A stretch of DNA of 64,000 nt from Calendula officinalis (GCA_963853835.1 OY970832.1:35124063-35188062), one strand, 5' to 3'. Positions 48,075 through 60,850 are shown, counted from the first letter of the stretch. Numbers and translations: made by a program. The notes: a model not told the origin generated them from the sequence alone.

Positions 48075-49194
48075 TTGGATATTGAAGAGTTCGGGCCGAA
48101 GAGGGATGTTCGGGCCGAAGTGGTGTTCGGGCCGAAGTGGGATGTTCGGGCCGAAGTGGTGTTCGGGCCGAAGTGGTGTTCGGGCCGAGGATGATGTTCG
48201 GGCCGAGGTTGAAGTTCGGGCCGAGGTCGGAGTTCGGGCCGAGGTTGAAGTTCGGGCCAAAAATGAAGTTCGGGCCAAAAATGAAGTTCGGGCCGGGAAC
48301 AGTGAAGAGTTCGGGTCGAACTTGTTCTTGACAGTGACGAACGAACCAGCTATTTTGGTTACTCGTGGGCGTGAAACGGACATCCGAGCTGAAAGTTGTG
48401 AATGTTTTAGTATAGCACCTTTTGTCACACAATCTTGGATATTGAAGAGTTCGGGCCGAAGAGGGATGTTCGGGCCGAAGTGGTGTTCGGGCCGAAGTGG
48501 GATGTTCGGGCCGAAGTGGTGTTCGGGCCGAAGTGGTGTTCGGGCCGAAGTTCGGTGTTCGGGCCGAGGATGATGTTTGGGTCGAGGTTGAAGTTCGGTC
48601 CGAGGTCGGAGTTCGGGCCGAGGTTGAAGTTCGGGCCGAGGTTGAAGTTCGGGCCGAAAATGAAGTTCGGGCCGGGAACATTGAAGAATTCGGGCCGAAC
48701 TTGGTCTTGGCAGTGACGAACGAACCAGCTATTTTGGTTACTCGTGGGCGTGAAACGGACACCCGAGCTGAAAGTTATGAATGTTTTAGTATAGCACCTT
48801 TTGTCACACAATCTTGGATATTGAAGAGTTCGGGCCGAAGAGGGATGTTCGTGCCGAAGAGGGATGTTCGGGCGGAAGTGGTGTTCGGGCCGAGAAGTGG
48901 TGTTCGGGCTGAAGTGGTGTTCGGGCCGAAGTTCGGTGTTCGGGCCGAGGATGATGTTCGGGCCGAGGTTGAAGTTCGGGCCGAGGTCGGAGTACGGGCC
49001 GAGGTTGAAGTTCGGGCCGAGGTTGAAGTTCGGGCCGAAAATGAAGTTCGGGCCGGGAACAGTGAAGAGTTCGGGCCGAACTTGGTCTTGGCAGTGACGA
49101 ACGAACCAACTATTTTTGTTACTCGTGGGCGTGAAACGGACACCCGAGCTGAAAGTTATGAATGTTTTAGTATAGCACCTTTTGTCACACAATC
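48075..49194 (+). repeat. Dispersed relative of the three-unit HOR
   Basis: Units of 360, 379 and 381 bp. The first contains a doubled CCAAAAATGAAG sub-repeat (48,257-48,292). The second has ACATTGAAGAATTCGGG with AACTTGGTCTTGG, and the third a doubled AAGAGGGATG followed by the irregular GGGCCGAGAAGTGGTG near 48,892. It is the 27.2-30.4 kb lineage about 19 kb away. Confidence 0.88.
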
Positions 49195-49846
49195 TTGGAT
49201 ATTGAAGAGTTCGGGCCGAAGAGGGATGCTCGGGCCGAAGTGGTGTTCGGGCCGAAGTTCGGTGTTCGGGCCGAGGATGATGTCCGGGCCGAGGTTGAAG
49301 TTCGGGCCGAGGTCGGAGTTCGGGCCGAGGTTGAAGTTCGGGCCGAAAATGAAGTTCGGGCCGGGAACAGTGAAGAGTTCGGGCCGAACTTGTTCTTGTC
49401 AGTGACGAACGAACCAGCTATTTTGGTTACTCGTGGGCGTGAAACGGACACCCGAGCTGAAAGTTATGAATGTTTTAGTATAGCACCTTTTGTCACACAA
49501 TCTTTGATATTGAAGAGTTCGGGCCGAAGAGGGATGTTCGGGCCGAAGTGGGATGTTCGGGCCGAAGTGGTGTTCGGGCCGAAGTGGTGTTCGGGCCGAA
49601 GTTCGGTGTTCGGGCCGAGGATGATGTTCGGGCCGAGGTTGAAGTTCGGGCCGAGTTCGGAGTTCGGGCCGAGGTTGAAGTTCGGGCCGAGGTTGAAGTT
49701 CGGGCCGGGAACAGTGAAGAGTTCGGGCCGAACTTGTTCTTGGCAGTGACGAACGAACCAACTATTTTGGTTACTCGTGGGCGTGAAACGGACACCCGAG
49801 CTGAAAGTTATGAATGTTTTAGTATAGCACCTTTTCTCACACAATC

Positions 49847-51216
49847 TTGGATATTGAAGAGTTCGGGACGAAGAGGGATGTTCGGGCCGAAGTGGGATGT
49901 TCGGGCCGAAGTGGTGTTCGGGGTGAAGTGGTGTTCGGGCCGAAGTGGTGTTCGGGCCGAAGTTCGGTGTTCGGGCCGAGGATGATGTTCGGGCCGAGGT
50001 CGGAGTTCGGGCCGAGGTCGGAGTTCGGGCCGAGGTCGGAGTTGGGGCCGAGGTTGAAGTTCGGGCCGAAAATGAAGTTCGGGTCGGGAACAGTGTAGAG
50101 TTCGGGCCGAACTTTTTCTTGGCAGTGACGAACGAACCAGCTATTTTGGTTACTCGTGGGCCTGAAACGGACACCCGAGCTGAAAGTTATGAATGTTTTA
50201 GTATAGCACCTTTTGTCACACAATCTTGGATATTGAAGATTTCGGGCCGAAGAGGGATGTTCGGGCCGAAGTGGTGTTCGGGCCGAAGTGGTGGTCGGGC
50301 CGAAGTTCGGTGTTCGGGCCGAGGATGATGTTCGGGCCGAGGTTGAAGTTCGGGCCGAGGTCGGAGTTCGGGCCGAGGTTGAAGTTCGGGCCGAGGTTGA
50401 AGTTCCGGCCGAAAATGAAGTTCGGGCCGGGAACAGTGAAGAGTTCGGGCCGAACATGTTCTTGGCAGTGACGAACGAACCAGCTATTTTGGTTACTCGT
50501 GGGCGTGAAACGAACACCCGAGCTGAAAGTTATGAATGTTTTAGTATAGCACCTTTTGTCACACAATCTTGGATATTGAAGAGTTCGGGCCGAAGAGGGA
50601 TGTTCGGGCCGAAGTGGTGTTCGGGCCGAAGTGGTGTTCTGGCCGAGGATGATGTTCGGGCCGAGGTTGAAGTTCGGGCCGAGGTCGGAGTTCGGGCCGA
50701 GGTTGAAGTTTGGGCCAAAAATGAAGTTCGGGCCGGGAACAGTGAAGAGTTCGGGCCGAACTTGTTCTTGACAGTGACGAACGAACCAGCTATTTTGGTT
50801 ACTCGTGGGCGTGAAACGGACACCCGAGCTGAAAGTTATGAATGTTTTAGTATAGCACCTTTTGTCACACAATCATGGATATTGAAGAGTTCGGGCCGAA
50901 GAGGGATGTTCGGGCCGAAGTGGTGTTCGGGCCGAAGTGGGATGTTCGGGCCGAAGTGGTGTTCGGGCCGAAGTGGTGTTTGGGCCGAGGATGATGTTCG
51001 GGCCGAGGTTGAAGTTCGGGCCGAGGTCGGAGTTCGGGCCGAGGTTGAAGTTCGGGCCAAAAATGAAGTTCGGGCCGGGAACAGTGAAGAGTTCAGGCCG
51101 AACTTGTTCTTGACAGTGACGAACGAACCAGCTATTTTGGTTACTCGTGGGCGTGAAACGGACACCCGAGCTGAAAGTTATGAATGTTTTAGTATATCAC
51201 CTTTTCTCACACAATC
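49847..51216 (+). repeat. 1,370-bp tandem duplication, left copy
   Basis: Anchors 49,847, 50,226 and 50,569 recur 1,370 bp later. Markers: CACCTTTTCTCACAC before the first unit, AAGAGTTCGGGACG, GGAGTTGGGGCCGAGG (50,038), AACTTTTTCTTGG (50,110) and CGAACACC (50,511). Confidence 0.92.
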
Positions 51217-52262
51217 TTGGATATTGAAGAGTTCGGGACGAAGAGGGATGTTCGGGCCGAAGTGGGATGTTCGGGCCGAAGTGGTGTTCGGGCTGAAGTG
51301 GTGTTCGGGCCGAAGTGGTGTTCGGGCCGAAGTTCGGTGTTCGGGCCGAGGATGATGTTCGGGCCGAGGTCGGAGTTCGGGCCGAGGTTGGAGTTCGGGC
51401 CGAGGTCGGAGTTGGGGCCGAGGTTGAAGTTCGGGCCGAAAATGAAGTTCGGGTCGGGAACAGTGAAGAGTTCGGGCCGAACTTTTTCTTGGCAGTGATG
51501 AACGAACCAGCTATTTTGGTTACTCGTGGGCGTGAAACGGACACCCGAGCTGAAAGTTATGAATGTTTTAGTATAGCACCTTTTGTCACACAATCTTGGA
51601 TATTGAAGAGTTCGGGCCGAAGAGGGATGTTCGGGCCGAAGTGGTGTTCGGGCCGAAGTGGTGTTCGGGCCGAAGTTCGGTGTTCGGGCCGAGGATGATG
51701 TTCGGGCCGAGGTTGAAGTTCGGGCCGAGGTCGGAGTTCGGGCCGAGGTTGAAGTTCGGGCTGAGGTTGAAGTTCGGGCCGAAAATGAAGTTCGGGCCGG
51801 GAACAGTGAAGAGTTCGGGCCGAACATGTTCTTGGCAGTGACGAACGAACCAGCTATTTTGGTTACTCGTGGGCGTGAAACGAACACCCAAGCTGAAAGT
51901 TATGAATGTTTTAGTATAGCACCTTTTGTCACACAATCTTGGATATTGAAGAGTTCGGGCCGAAGATGGATGTTCGGGCCGAAGTGGTGTTCGGGCTGAA
52001 GTGGTGTTCGGGCCGAGGATGATGTTCGGGCCGAGGTTGAAGTTCGGGCCGAGGTCGGAGTTCGGACTGAGATTGAAGTTCGGGCCGAGGTTGAAGTTTG
52101 GGCCGAAAATGAAGTTCGGGCCGGGAACAGTGAAGAGTGCGGGCCGAACTTGTTCTTGGCAGTGACGAACGAACTAGCTATTTTGGTTACTCGTGGGCGT
52201 GAAACGGACACCCGAGCTGAAAGTTATGAATGTTTTAGTATAGCACCTTTTGTCACACAATC
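51217..52262 (+). repeat. 1,370-bp tandem duplication, right copy (partial)
   Basis: Units 51,217 and 51,596 follow the left copy with the same markers (GGAGTTGGGGCCGAGG at 51,408 and AACTTTTTCTTGG at 51,480). The unit at 51,939 starts alike and then diverges, with GGACTGAGATTG near 52,064, so the duplicate ends inside it. Confidence 0.9.
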
Positions 52263-54484
52263 TTGGATATTGAAGAGTTCGGGCCGAAGAGGGATGTTCG
52301 GGCCGAAGTGGTGTTCGAGCCGAAGTGGTGTTCGGGCCGAAGTTCGGTGTTCGGGCCGAGGATGATGTTCATGCCGAGGTTGAAGTTCGGACCGAGGTCG
52401 GAGTTCGGGCCGAGGTTGAAGTTCGGGCCGAGGTTGAAGTTCGGGCCGAAAACAAAGTTCGGGCCGGGAACAGTGAAGAGTTCGGACCGAACATGTTCTT
52501 GGCAGTGACGAACGAACCAGCTATTTTGGTTACTCGTGGGCGTGAAACGGACACCCGAGCTGAAAGTTATGAATTTTTAGTATAGCACCTTTTGTCACAC
52601 AATCTTGGATATTGAAGAGTTCGGGCCGAAGAGGGATGTTCGGGCCGAAGTGGTGTTCGGGCCGAAGTGGGATGTTCGGGCCGAAGTGGTGTTCGGGCCG
52701 AAGTTCGGTGTTCGGGCCGAGGATGATGTTCGGGCTGAGGTTGAAGTTCGGGCCGAGGTCGGAGTTCGGCCCGAGGTTGAAGTTCGGGCCGAGGTTGAAG
52801 TTCGGGCTGAAAATGAAGTTCGGGCCGGGAATAGTGAAGAGTTCGGGCCGAACTTGTTCTAGGCAGTGACGAACGAACCAGCTATTTTGGTTACTCGTGG
52901 GCGTGAAACGGACACCCGAGCTGAAAGTTATGAATGTTTTAGTATAGCACCTTTTGTCACACAATCTTGGATATTGAAGAGTTCGGGCCGAAGAGGGATG
53001 TTCGGGCCGAAGTGGTGTTCGGGCCGAAGTGGGATGTTTGGGCCGAAGTGGTGTTCGGGCCGAAGTTCGGTGTTCGGGCCAAGGATGATGTTCGGGCCGA
53101 GGTTGAAGTTCGGGTCGAGGTCGGAGTTCAGGCCGAGGTTGAAGTTCGGGCCGAGGTTGAAGTTCGGGCCGAAAATGAAGTTCGGGCCGAGAAATGTGAA
53201 GAGTTCGGGCCGAACTTGTTCTTGGCAGTGACGAACGAACCAATTATTTTGGTTACTCGTGGGCGTAAAATGGACACCTGAGCTGAAAGTTATGAATGTT
53301 TTAGTATAGCACCTTTTGTCACACAATCTTGGATATTGAAGAGTTCGAGCCGGAGAGGGATGTTCGGGCCGAAGTGGGATGTTCGGGCCGAAGTGGTGTT
53401 CCGGCCGAAGTGGTGTTCGGGCCGAAGTTGGGTGTTCGGGCCTAGGATGATGTTCGGGCCGAGGTTGGAGTTCGGGCCGAGGTCGGAGTTCAGGCCGAGG
53501 TCGGAGTTCGGGCCGAGGTTGAAGTTCGGGTCGAGGTTGAAGTTCGGGCCGAAAATGAAGTTCGGGCAGGGAACAGTGAAGAGTTCGGGCCGAACTTGTT
53601 CTTGGCTGTGACGAACGAACCAGCTATTTTGGTTACTCGTGGGCGTGAAACGGACACCCCAGCTGAAAGTTATGAATGTTTTAGTATAGCACCTTTTGTC
53701 CCACAATCTTGGATATTGAAAACTTCGGGCCGAAGAGGGATGTTCGGGCCGAAGTGGTGTTCGGGCCGAAGTGGGTTGTTCGGGCCGAAGTGGTGTTCGG
53801 GCAGAAGTGGTGTTCGGGCCGAAGTTCGGTGTTCGGGCCGAGGATGATGTTCGGGCCGAGGTTGAAGTTCAGGCCGAGGTCGGAGTTCGGAACGAGGTTG
53901 AAGTTCGGGCTGAGGTTGAAGTTCGTGCCGAAAATGAAGTTCGGGCCGGGAACAGTGAAGAGTTCGGGCCGAACTTGTTCTTGGCAGTGACGAACGAACC
54001 GGCTATTTTGGTTACTCGTAGGCGTGAAACGGACACCCGAGCTGAAAGTTATGAATGTTTTAGTATAGCATCTTTTGTCACACAATCTTGGATATTGAAG
54101 AGTTCTGGCCGAAGAGGGATGTTCGGGCCGAAGTGGTGTTCGGGCCGAAGTGGGATGTTCGGGCCGAAGTGGTGTTCGGGCCGAAGTGGTGTTCGGGCCG
54201 AAGTTCGGTGTTCGGGCCGAGGATGATGTTCGGGCCGAGGTTGAAGTTCGGGCCGAGGTCGGAGTTCGGGCCGAGGTTGAAGTTCGGGCCGAGGTTGAAG
54301 TTCGGGCCGAGGTTGAAGTTCGGGCCGAAAATGAAGTTCGGGCCGGGAACAGTGAAGAGTTCGGGCCGAACTTGTTCTTGACAGTGACGAACGAACCAGC
54401 TATTTTGGTTACTCGTGGGCGTGAAACGGACACCCGAGCTGAAAGTTATGAATGTTTTAGTATAGCACCTTTTGTCACACAATC

Positions 54485-54624
54485 TTGGATATTGAAGAGT
54501 TCGGGCCGAACTTGTTCTTGGCAGTGACGAACGAACCAGCTATTTTGGTTACTCGTGGGCGTGAAACGGACACCCAAGCTGAAAATTATGAATGTTTTAG
54601 TATAGCACCTTTTGTCACACAATC
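54485..54624 (+). repeat. 140-bp core-only unit 7
   Basis: Core-only unit with GAAAATTATG and CACCCAAGC. It opens the first copy of the seven-unit HOR and is followed by an AAGAGTTAAGGTCG unit. Confidence 0.95.
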
Positions 54625-56678
54625 TTGGATATTGAAGAGTTAAGGTCGAAGAGGGATGTTCGGGCCGAATTGGTTTTCGGCCCGAAGTGGTGTACGGGCC
54701 GAAGTGGTGTTCGGGCCGAAGTGGTGTTCGGGCCGAGGATGATGTTCGGGCCGAGGTTGAAGTTCGGGCCGAGGTCGGAGTTCGGGCCGAGGTTGAAGTT
54801 CGGGCCGAAAATGAAGTTTGGGCCGGAAACAGTGAAGAGTTCGGGCCGAACTTGTTCTTGACAGTGACGAACGAACCAGCTATTTTGGTTACTCGTGGGC
54901 GTGAAACGGACATCCGAGCTGAAAGTTATGAATGTTTTAGTATAGCACCTTTTGTCACAGAATCTTGGATATTGAAGAGTTCGGGCCGAAGAGGGATGTT
55001 CGGGCCGAAGTGGTGTTCGGGCTGAAGAGGGATGTTCGGGGCGAAGTGGTGTTCGGGCCGAAGTGGTGTTCGGGCCGAAGTTCGGTGTTCGGGCTGAGGA
55101 TGATGTTCGGGCCGAGGTTGAAGTTCGAACCGAGGTCGGAGTTCGGGCCGAGGTTGAAGTTCGGGCCGAAAATGAAGTTCGTGCCGGGAACAGTGAAGAG
55201 TTCGGGCCGAACTTGTTCTTGGCAGTGACGAACGAACCAGCTATTTTGGTTACTCGTGGGCGTGAAACGGACACCCGAGCTGAAAGTTATGAATGCTTTA
55301 GTATAACAACTTTTATCACACAATCTTGGATATTGTAGAGTTCGGGCCGAAGAGGGATGTTCGGGCCGAAGTGGTGTTCGGGCCGAAGTGGGATGTTCGG
55401 GCCGAAGTGGTGTTCGGGCCGAAGTTCGGTGTTCGGGCCGAGGATGATGTTCGGGCCGAGGTTGAAGTTCGAGCCGAGGTCGGAGTACGGGCTGAGGTTG
55501 AAGTTCGGGCCGAGGTTGAAGTTCGGGCCGAAAATGAAGTTCGGGCCGGGAACAGTGAAGAGTTCGGGCCGAACTTGTTCTTGGCATTGACGAACGAACC
55601 AGCTATTTTGGTTACTCGTGGGCGTGAAACGGACACCCGAGCTGAAAGTTATGAATGTTTTAGTATAGCACCTTTTGTCACACTATCTTGGATATTGAAG
55701 AGTTCGTGCCGAAGAGGGATGTTTGGGCCGAAGTGGTGTTCGAGCCGAAGTGGAATGTTCGGGCCGAAGTGGTGTTCGGGCCGAAGTGGTGTTCGGGCCG
55801 AAGTTCGGTGTTCGGGCCGAGGATGATGTTCTGGCCGAGGTTGAATTCGGGCCGAGGTCGAAGTTCGGGCCGAGGTTGAAGTTCGGGCCGAGGTTGAAGT
55901 TTGGGCCGAAAATGAAGTTCGGGCCGGGAACAGTGAAGAGTTCGGGCCGAACTTGTTCTTGGCAGTGACGAACGAACTAGCTATTTTGGTTACTCGTGGG
56001 CGTGAAACGGACACCCGAGCTGAAAGTTATGAATGTTTTAGTATAGCACCTTTTGTCACACAATCTTGGATATTGAAGAGTTCGGGCCGAAGAGGGATGT
56101 TCGGGCCGAAGTGGTGTTCGGGCCGAAGTGGGATGTTCGGGCCGAAGTGGTGTTCGGGCGAAGTTCGATGTTCGGGCCGAGGATGATGTTCGGGCCGAGG
56201 TTGAAGTTCGGGCCGAGGTCGGAGTACTGGCCGAGGTTGAAGTTCGGGCCGAGGTTGAAGTTCGGTCCGAAAATGAAGTTCTGGCCGGGAACAGTGAAGA
56301 GTTCGGGCCGAACTTGTTCTTGACAGTGACGAACGAACCAGCTATTTTGGTTACTCGTGGGCGTGAAACGGACATCCGAGCTGAAAGTTATGAATGTTTT
56401 AGTATAGCACCTTCTCTCACACAATCTTGGATATTGAAGAGTTCGGGCCGAAGAGGATGTTCGGGCCGAAGTGGTGTTCGGGCCGAGGTTGAAGTTCGGG
56501 CCGAGGTTGAAGTTCGGGCCGAAAATGAAGTTCGGGCCGGGAACAGTGAAGAGTTCGGGCCGAACTTGTTCTTGACAGTGACGAACGAACCAGCTATTTT
56601 GGTTACTCGTGGGCGTGAAACGGACACCCGAGCTGAAAGTTATGAATGTTTTAGTATAGCACCTTTTGTCACACAATC
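54485..56678 (+). repeat. Seven-unit HOR, copy A (2,194 bp)
   Basis: Unit lengths are 140, 340, 361, 362, 378, 361 and 252 bp. Markers in order: GAAAATTATG; GAATTGGTTTTCGG; CACAGAATC and GAACCGAGG; TATTGTAGAG and GGCATTGACG; CACTATC and GAATTCGGGCC; GGGCGAAGTTCG; CTTCTCTCACAC and a shortened last unit. Private changes are GGGCTGAAGAGG near 55,019 and AAGAGGATG near 56,451. Confidence 0.96.
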
Positions 56679-56818
56679 TTGGATATTGAAGAGTTCGGGC
56701 CGAACTTGTTCTTGGCAGTGACGAACGAACCAGCTATTTTGGTTACTCGTGGGCGTGAAACGGACACCCGAGCTGAAAATTATGAATGTTTTAGTATAGC
56801 ACCTTTTGTCACACAATC
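56679..56818 (+). repeat. 140-bp core-only unit 8
   Basis: Core-only unit with GAAAATTATG. It opens the second copy of the seven-unit HOR, 2,194 bp after unit 7. Confidence 0.95.
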
Positions 56819-58855
56819 TTGGATATTGAAGAGTTAAGGTCGAAGAGGGATGTTCGGGCCGAATTGGTTTTCGGCCCGAAGTGGTGTACGGGCCGAAGTG
56901 GTGTTCGGGCCGAAGTGGTGTTCGGGCCGAGGATGATGTTCGGGCCGAGGTTGAAGTTCGGGCCGAGGTCGGAGTTCGGGCCGAGGTTGAAGTTCGGGCC
57001 GAAAATGAAGTTTGGGCCGGAAACAGTGAAGAGTTCGGGCCGAACTTGTTCTTGACAGTGACGAACGAACCAGCTATTTTGGTTACTCGTGGGCGTGAAA
57101 CGGACATCCGAGCTGAAAGTTATGAATGTTTTAGTATAGCACCTTTTGTCACAGAATCTTGGATATTGAAGAGTTCGGGCCGAAGAGGGATGTTCGGGCC
57201 GAAGTGGTGTTCGGGCCGAAGAGGGATGTTCGGGGCGAAGTGGTGTTCGGGCCGAAGTGGTGTTCGGGCCGAAGTTCGGTGTTCGGGCTGAGGATGATGT
57301 TCGGGCCGAGGTTGAAGTTCGAACCGAGGTCGGAGTTCGGGCCGAGGTTGAAGTTCGGGCCGAAAATGAAGTTCGTGCCGGGAACAGTGAAGAGTTCGGG
57401 CCGAACTTGTTCTTGGCAGTGACGAACGAACCAGCTAGTTTGGTTACTCGTGGGCGTGAAACGGACACCCGAGCTGAAAGTTATGAATGCTTTAGTATAA
57501 CAACTTTTATCACACAATCTTGGATATTGTAGAGTTCGGGCCGAAGAGGGATGTTCGGGCCGAAGTGGTGTTCGGGCCGAAGTGGGATGTTCGGGCCGAA
57601 GTGGTGTTCGGGCCGAAGTTCGGTGTTCGGGCCGAGGATGATGTTCGGGCCGAGGTTGAAGTTCGAGCCGAGGTCGGAGTACGGGCTGAGGTTGAAGTTC
57701 GGGCCGAAAATGAAGTTCGGGCCGGGAACAGTGAAGAGTTCGGGCCGAACTTGTTCTTGGCATTGACGAACGAACCAGCTATTTTGGTTACTCGTGGGCG
57801 TGAAACGGACACCCGAGCTGAAAGTTATGAATGTTTTAGTATAGCACCTTTTGTCACACTATCTTGGATATTGAAGAGTTCGTGCCGAAGAGGGATGTTT
57901 GGGCCGAAGTGGTGTTCGGGCCGAAGTGGAATGTTCGGGCCGAAGTGGTGTTCGGGCCGAAGTGGTGTTCGGGCCGAAGTTCGGTGTTCGGGCCGAGGAT
58001 GATGTTCTGGCCGAGGTTGAATTCGGGCCGAGGTCGGAGTTCGGGCCGAGGTTGAAGTTCGGGCCGAGGTTGAAGTTTGGGCCGAAAATGAAGTTCGGGC
58101 CGGGAACAGTGAAGAGTTCGGGCCGAACTTGTTCTTGGCAGTGACGAACGAACTAGCTATTTTGGTTACTCGTGGGAGTGAAACGGACACCCGAGCTGAA
58201 AGTTATGAATGTTTTAGTATAGCACCTTTTGTCACACAATCTTGGATATTGAAGAGTTCGGGCCGAAGAGGGATGTTCGGGCCGAAGTGGTGTTCGGGCC
58301 GAAGTGGGATGTTCGGGCCGAAGTGGTGTTCGGGCGAAGTTCGGTGTTCGGGCCGAGGATGATGTTCGGGCCGAGGTTGAAGTTCGGGCCGAGGTCGGAG
58401 TACTGGCCGAGGTTGAAGTTCGGGCCGAGGTTGAAGTTCGGTCCGAAAATGAAGTTCGGGCCGGGAACGGTGAAGAGTTCGGGCCGAACTTGTTCTTGAC
58501 AGTGACGAACGAACCAGCTATTTTGGTTACTCGTGGGCGTGAAACGGACATCCGAGCTGAAAGTTATGAATGTTTTAGTATAGCACCTTCTCTCACACAA
58601 TCTTGGATATTGAAGAGTTCGGGCCGAAGAGGGATGTTCGGGCCGAAGTGGTGTTCGGGCCGAGGTTGAAGTTCGGGCCGAGGTTGAAGTTCGGGCCGAA
58701 AATGAAGTTCGGGCCGGGAACAGTGAAGAGTTCGGGCCGAACTTGTTCTTGACAGTGACGAACGAACCAGCTATTTTGGTTACTCGTGGGCGTGAAACGG
58801 ACACCCGAGCTGAAAGTTATGAATGTTTTAGTATAGCACCTTTTGTCACACAAAC
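56679..58855 (+). repeat. Seven-unit HOR, copy B (2,177 bp)
   Basis: Same marker order as copy A. It is 17 bp shorter: one 18-bp GGTTGAAG sub-repeat is missing from the fourth unit (57,520-57,863), and one G is restored in the last unit. Private changes include CAGCTAGTTTGG near 57,431 and GTGGGAGTG near 58,171. Confidence 0.96.
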
Positions 58856-58995
58856 TTGGATATTGAAGAGTTCGGGCCGAACTTGTTCTTGGCAGTGACG
58901 AACGAACCAGCTATTTTGGTTACTCGTGGGCGTGAAACGGACACCCGAGCTGAAAATTATGAATGTTTTAGTATAGCACCTTTTGTCACACAATC
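58856..58995 (+). repeat. 140-bp core-only unit 9
   Basis: Core-only unit with GAAAATTATG, preceded by CACAAAC in place of CACAATC. It opens the third copy of the seven-unit HOR, 2,177 bp after unit 8. Confidence 0.95.
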
Positions 58996-60850
58996 TTGGA
59001 TATTGAAGAGTTAAGGTCGAAGAGGGATGTTCGGGCCGAATTGGTTTTCGGCCCGAAGTGGTGTACGGGCCGAAGTGGTGTTCGGGCCGAAGTGGTGTTC
59101 GGGCCGAGGATGATGTTCGGGCCGAGGTTGAAGTTCGGGCCGAGGTCGGAGTTCGGGCCGAGGTTGAAGTTCGGGCCGAAAATGAAGTTTGGGCCGGAAA
59201 CAGTGAAGAGTTCGGGCCGAACTTGTTCTTGACAGTGACGAACGAACCAGCTATTTTGGTTACTCGTGGGCGTGAAACGGACATCCGAGCTGAAAGTTAT
59301 GAATGTTTTAGTATAGCACCTTTTGTCACAGAATCTTGGATATTGAAGAGTTCGGGCCGAAGAGGGATGTTCGGGCCGAAGTGGTGTTCGGGCCGAAGAG
59401 GGATGTTCGGGGCGAAGTGGTGTTCGGGCCGAAGTGGTGTTCGGGCCGAAGTTCGGTGTTCGGGCTGAGGATGATGTTCGGGCCGAGGTTGAAGTTCGAA
59501 CCGAGGTCGGAGTTCGGGCCGAGGTTGAAGTTCGGGCCGAAAATGAAGTTCGTGCCGGGAACAGTGAAGAGTTCGGGCCGAACTTGTTCTTGGCAGTGAC
59601 GAACGAACCAGCTATTTTGGTTACTCGTGGGCGTGAAACGGACACCCGAGCTGAAAGTTATGAATGCTTTAGTATAACAACTTTTATCACACAATCTTGG
59701 ATATTGTAGAGTTCGTGCCGAAGAGGGATGTTCGGGCCGAAGTGGTGTTCGGGCCGAAGTGGGATGTTCGGGCCGAAGTGGTGTTCGGGCCGAAGTTCGG
59801 TGTTCGGGCCGAGGATGATGTTCGGGCCGAGGTTGAAGTTCGAGCCGAGGTCGGAGTACGGGCTGAGGTTGAAGTTCGGGCCGAGGTTGAAGTTCGGGCC
59901 GAAAATGAAGTTCGGGCCGGGAACAGTGAAGAGTTCGGGCCGAACTTGTTCTTGGCATTGACGAACGAACCAGCTATTTTGGTTACTCGTGGGCGTGAAA
60001 CGGACACCCGAGCTGAAAGTTATGAATGTTTTAGTATAGCACCTTTTGTCACACTATCTTGGATATTGAAGAGTTCGTGCCGAAGAGGGATGTTTGGGCC
60101 GAAGTGGTGTTCGGGCCGAAGTGGAATGTTCGGGCCGAAGTGGTGTTCTGGCCGAAGTGGTGTTCGGGCCGAAGTTCGGTGTTCGGGCCGAGGATGATGT
60201 TCTGGCCGAGGTTGAATTCGGGCCGAGGTCGGAGTTCGGGCCGAGGTTGAAGTTCGGGCCGAGGTTGAAGTTTGGGCCGAAAATGAAGTTCGGGCCGGGA
60301 ACAGTGAAGAGTTCGGGCCGAACTTGTTCTTGGCAGTGACGAACGAACTAGCTATTTTGGTTACTCGTGGGCGTGAAACGGACACCCGAGCTGAAAGTTA
60401 TGAATGTTTTAGTATAGCACCTTTTGTCACACAATCTTGGATATTGAAGAGTTCGGGCCGAAGAGGGATGTTCGGGCCGAAGTGGTGTTCGGGCCGAAGT
60501 GGGATGTTCGGGCCGAAGTGGTGTTCGGGCGAAGTTCGGTGTTCGGGCCGAGGATGATGTTCGGGCCGAGGTTGAAGTTCGGGCCGAGGTCGGAGTACTG
60601 GCCGAGGTTGAAGTTCGGGCCGAGGTTGAAGTTCGGTCCGAAAATGAAGTTCGGGCCGGGAACAGTGAAGAGTTCGGGCCGAACTTGTTCTTGACAGTGA
60701 CGAACGAACCAGCTATTTTGGTTACTCGTGGGCGTGAAACGGACATCCGAGCTGAAAGTTATGAATGTTTTAGTATAGCACCTTCTCTCACACAATCTTG
60801 GATATTGAAGAGTTCGGGCCGAAGAGGGATGTTCGGGCCGAAGTGGTGTT
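58856..60850 (+). repeat. Seven-unit HOR, copy C (last unit divergent)
   Basis: Follows copies A and B through six units, with 362 bp in the fourth. The seventh unit starts with the same CTTCTCTCACAC spacer but is full-length (359 bp), with TTCGAGCCGAAG and TTCGGCTGAGG near 60,902-60,930. The HOR boundary is therefore about 60,850. The third copy is either the ancestral form or a recombinant with another unit. Confidence 0.93.

Larger units (their letters stand above)
47733..54484 (+). repeat. Array segment 10, 19 unit anchors
   Basis: Anchors lie at 47733, 48075, 48435, 48814, 49195, 49503, 49847, 50226, 50569, 50875, 51217, 51596, 51939, 52263, 52605, 52967, 53329, 53709 and 54088. The stretch 48,075-49,194 is a dispersed relative of the three-unit HOR of segment 6 (ACATTGAAGAATTCGGG near 48,679). 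The stretch 49,847-52,262 holds a 1,370-bp tandem duplication. No gene is seen. Confidence 0.94.
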
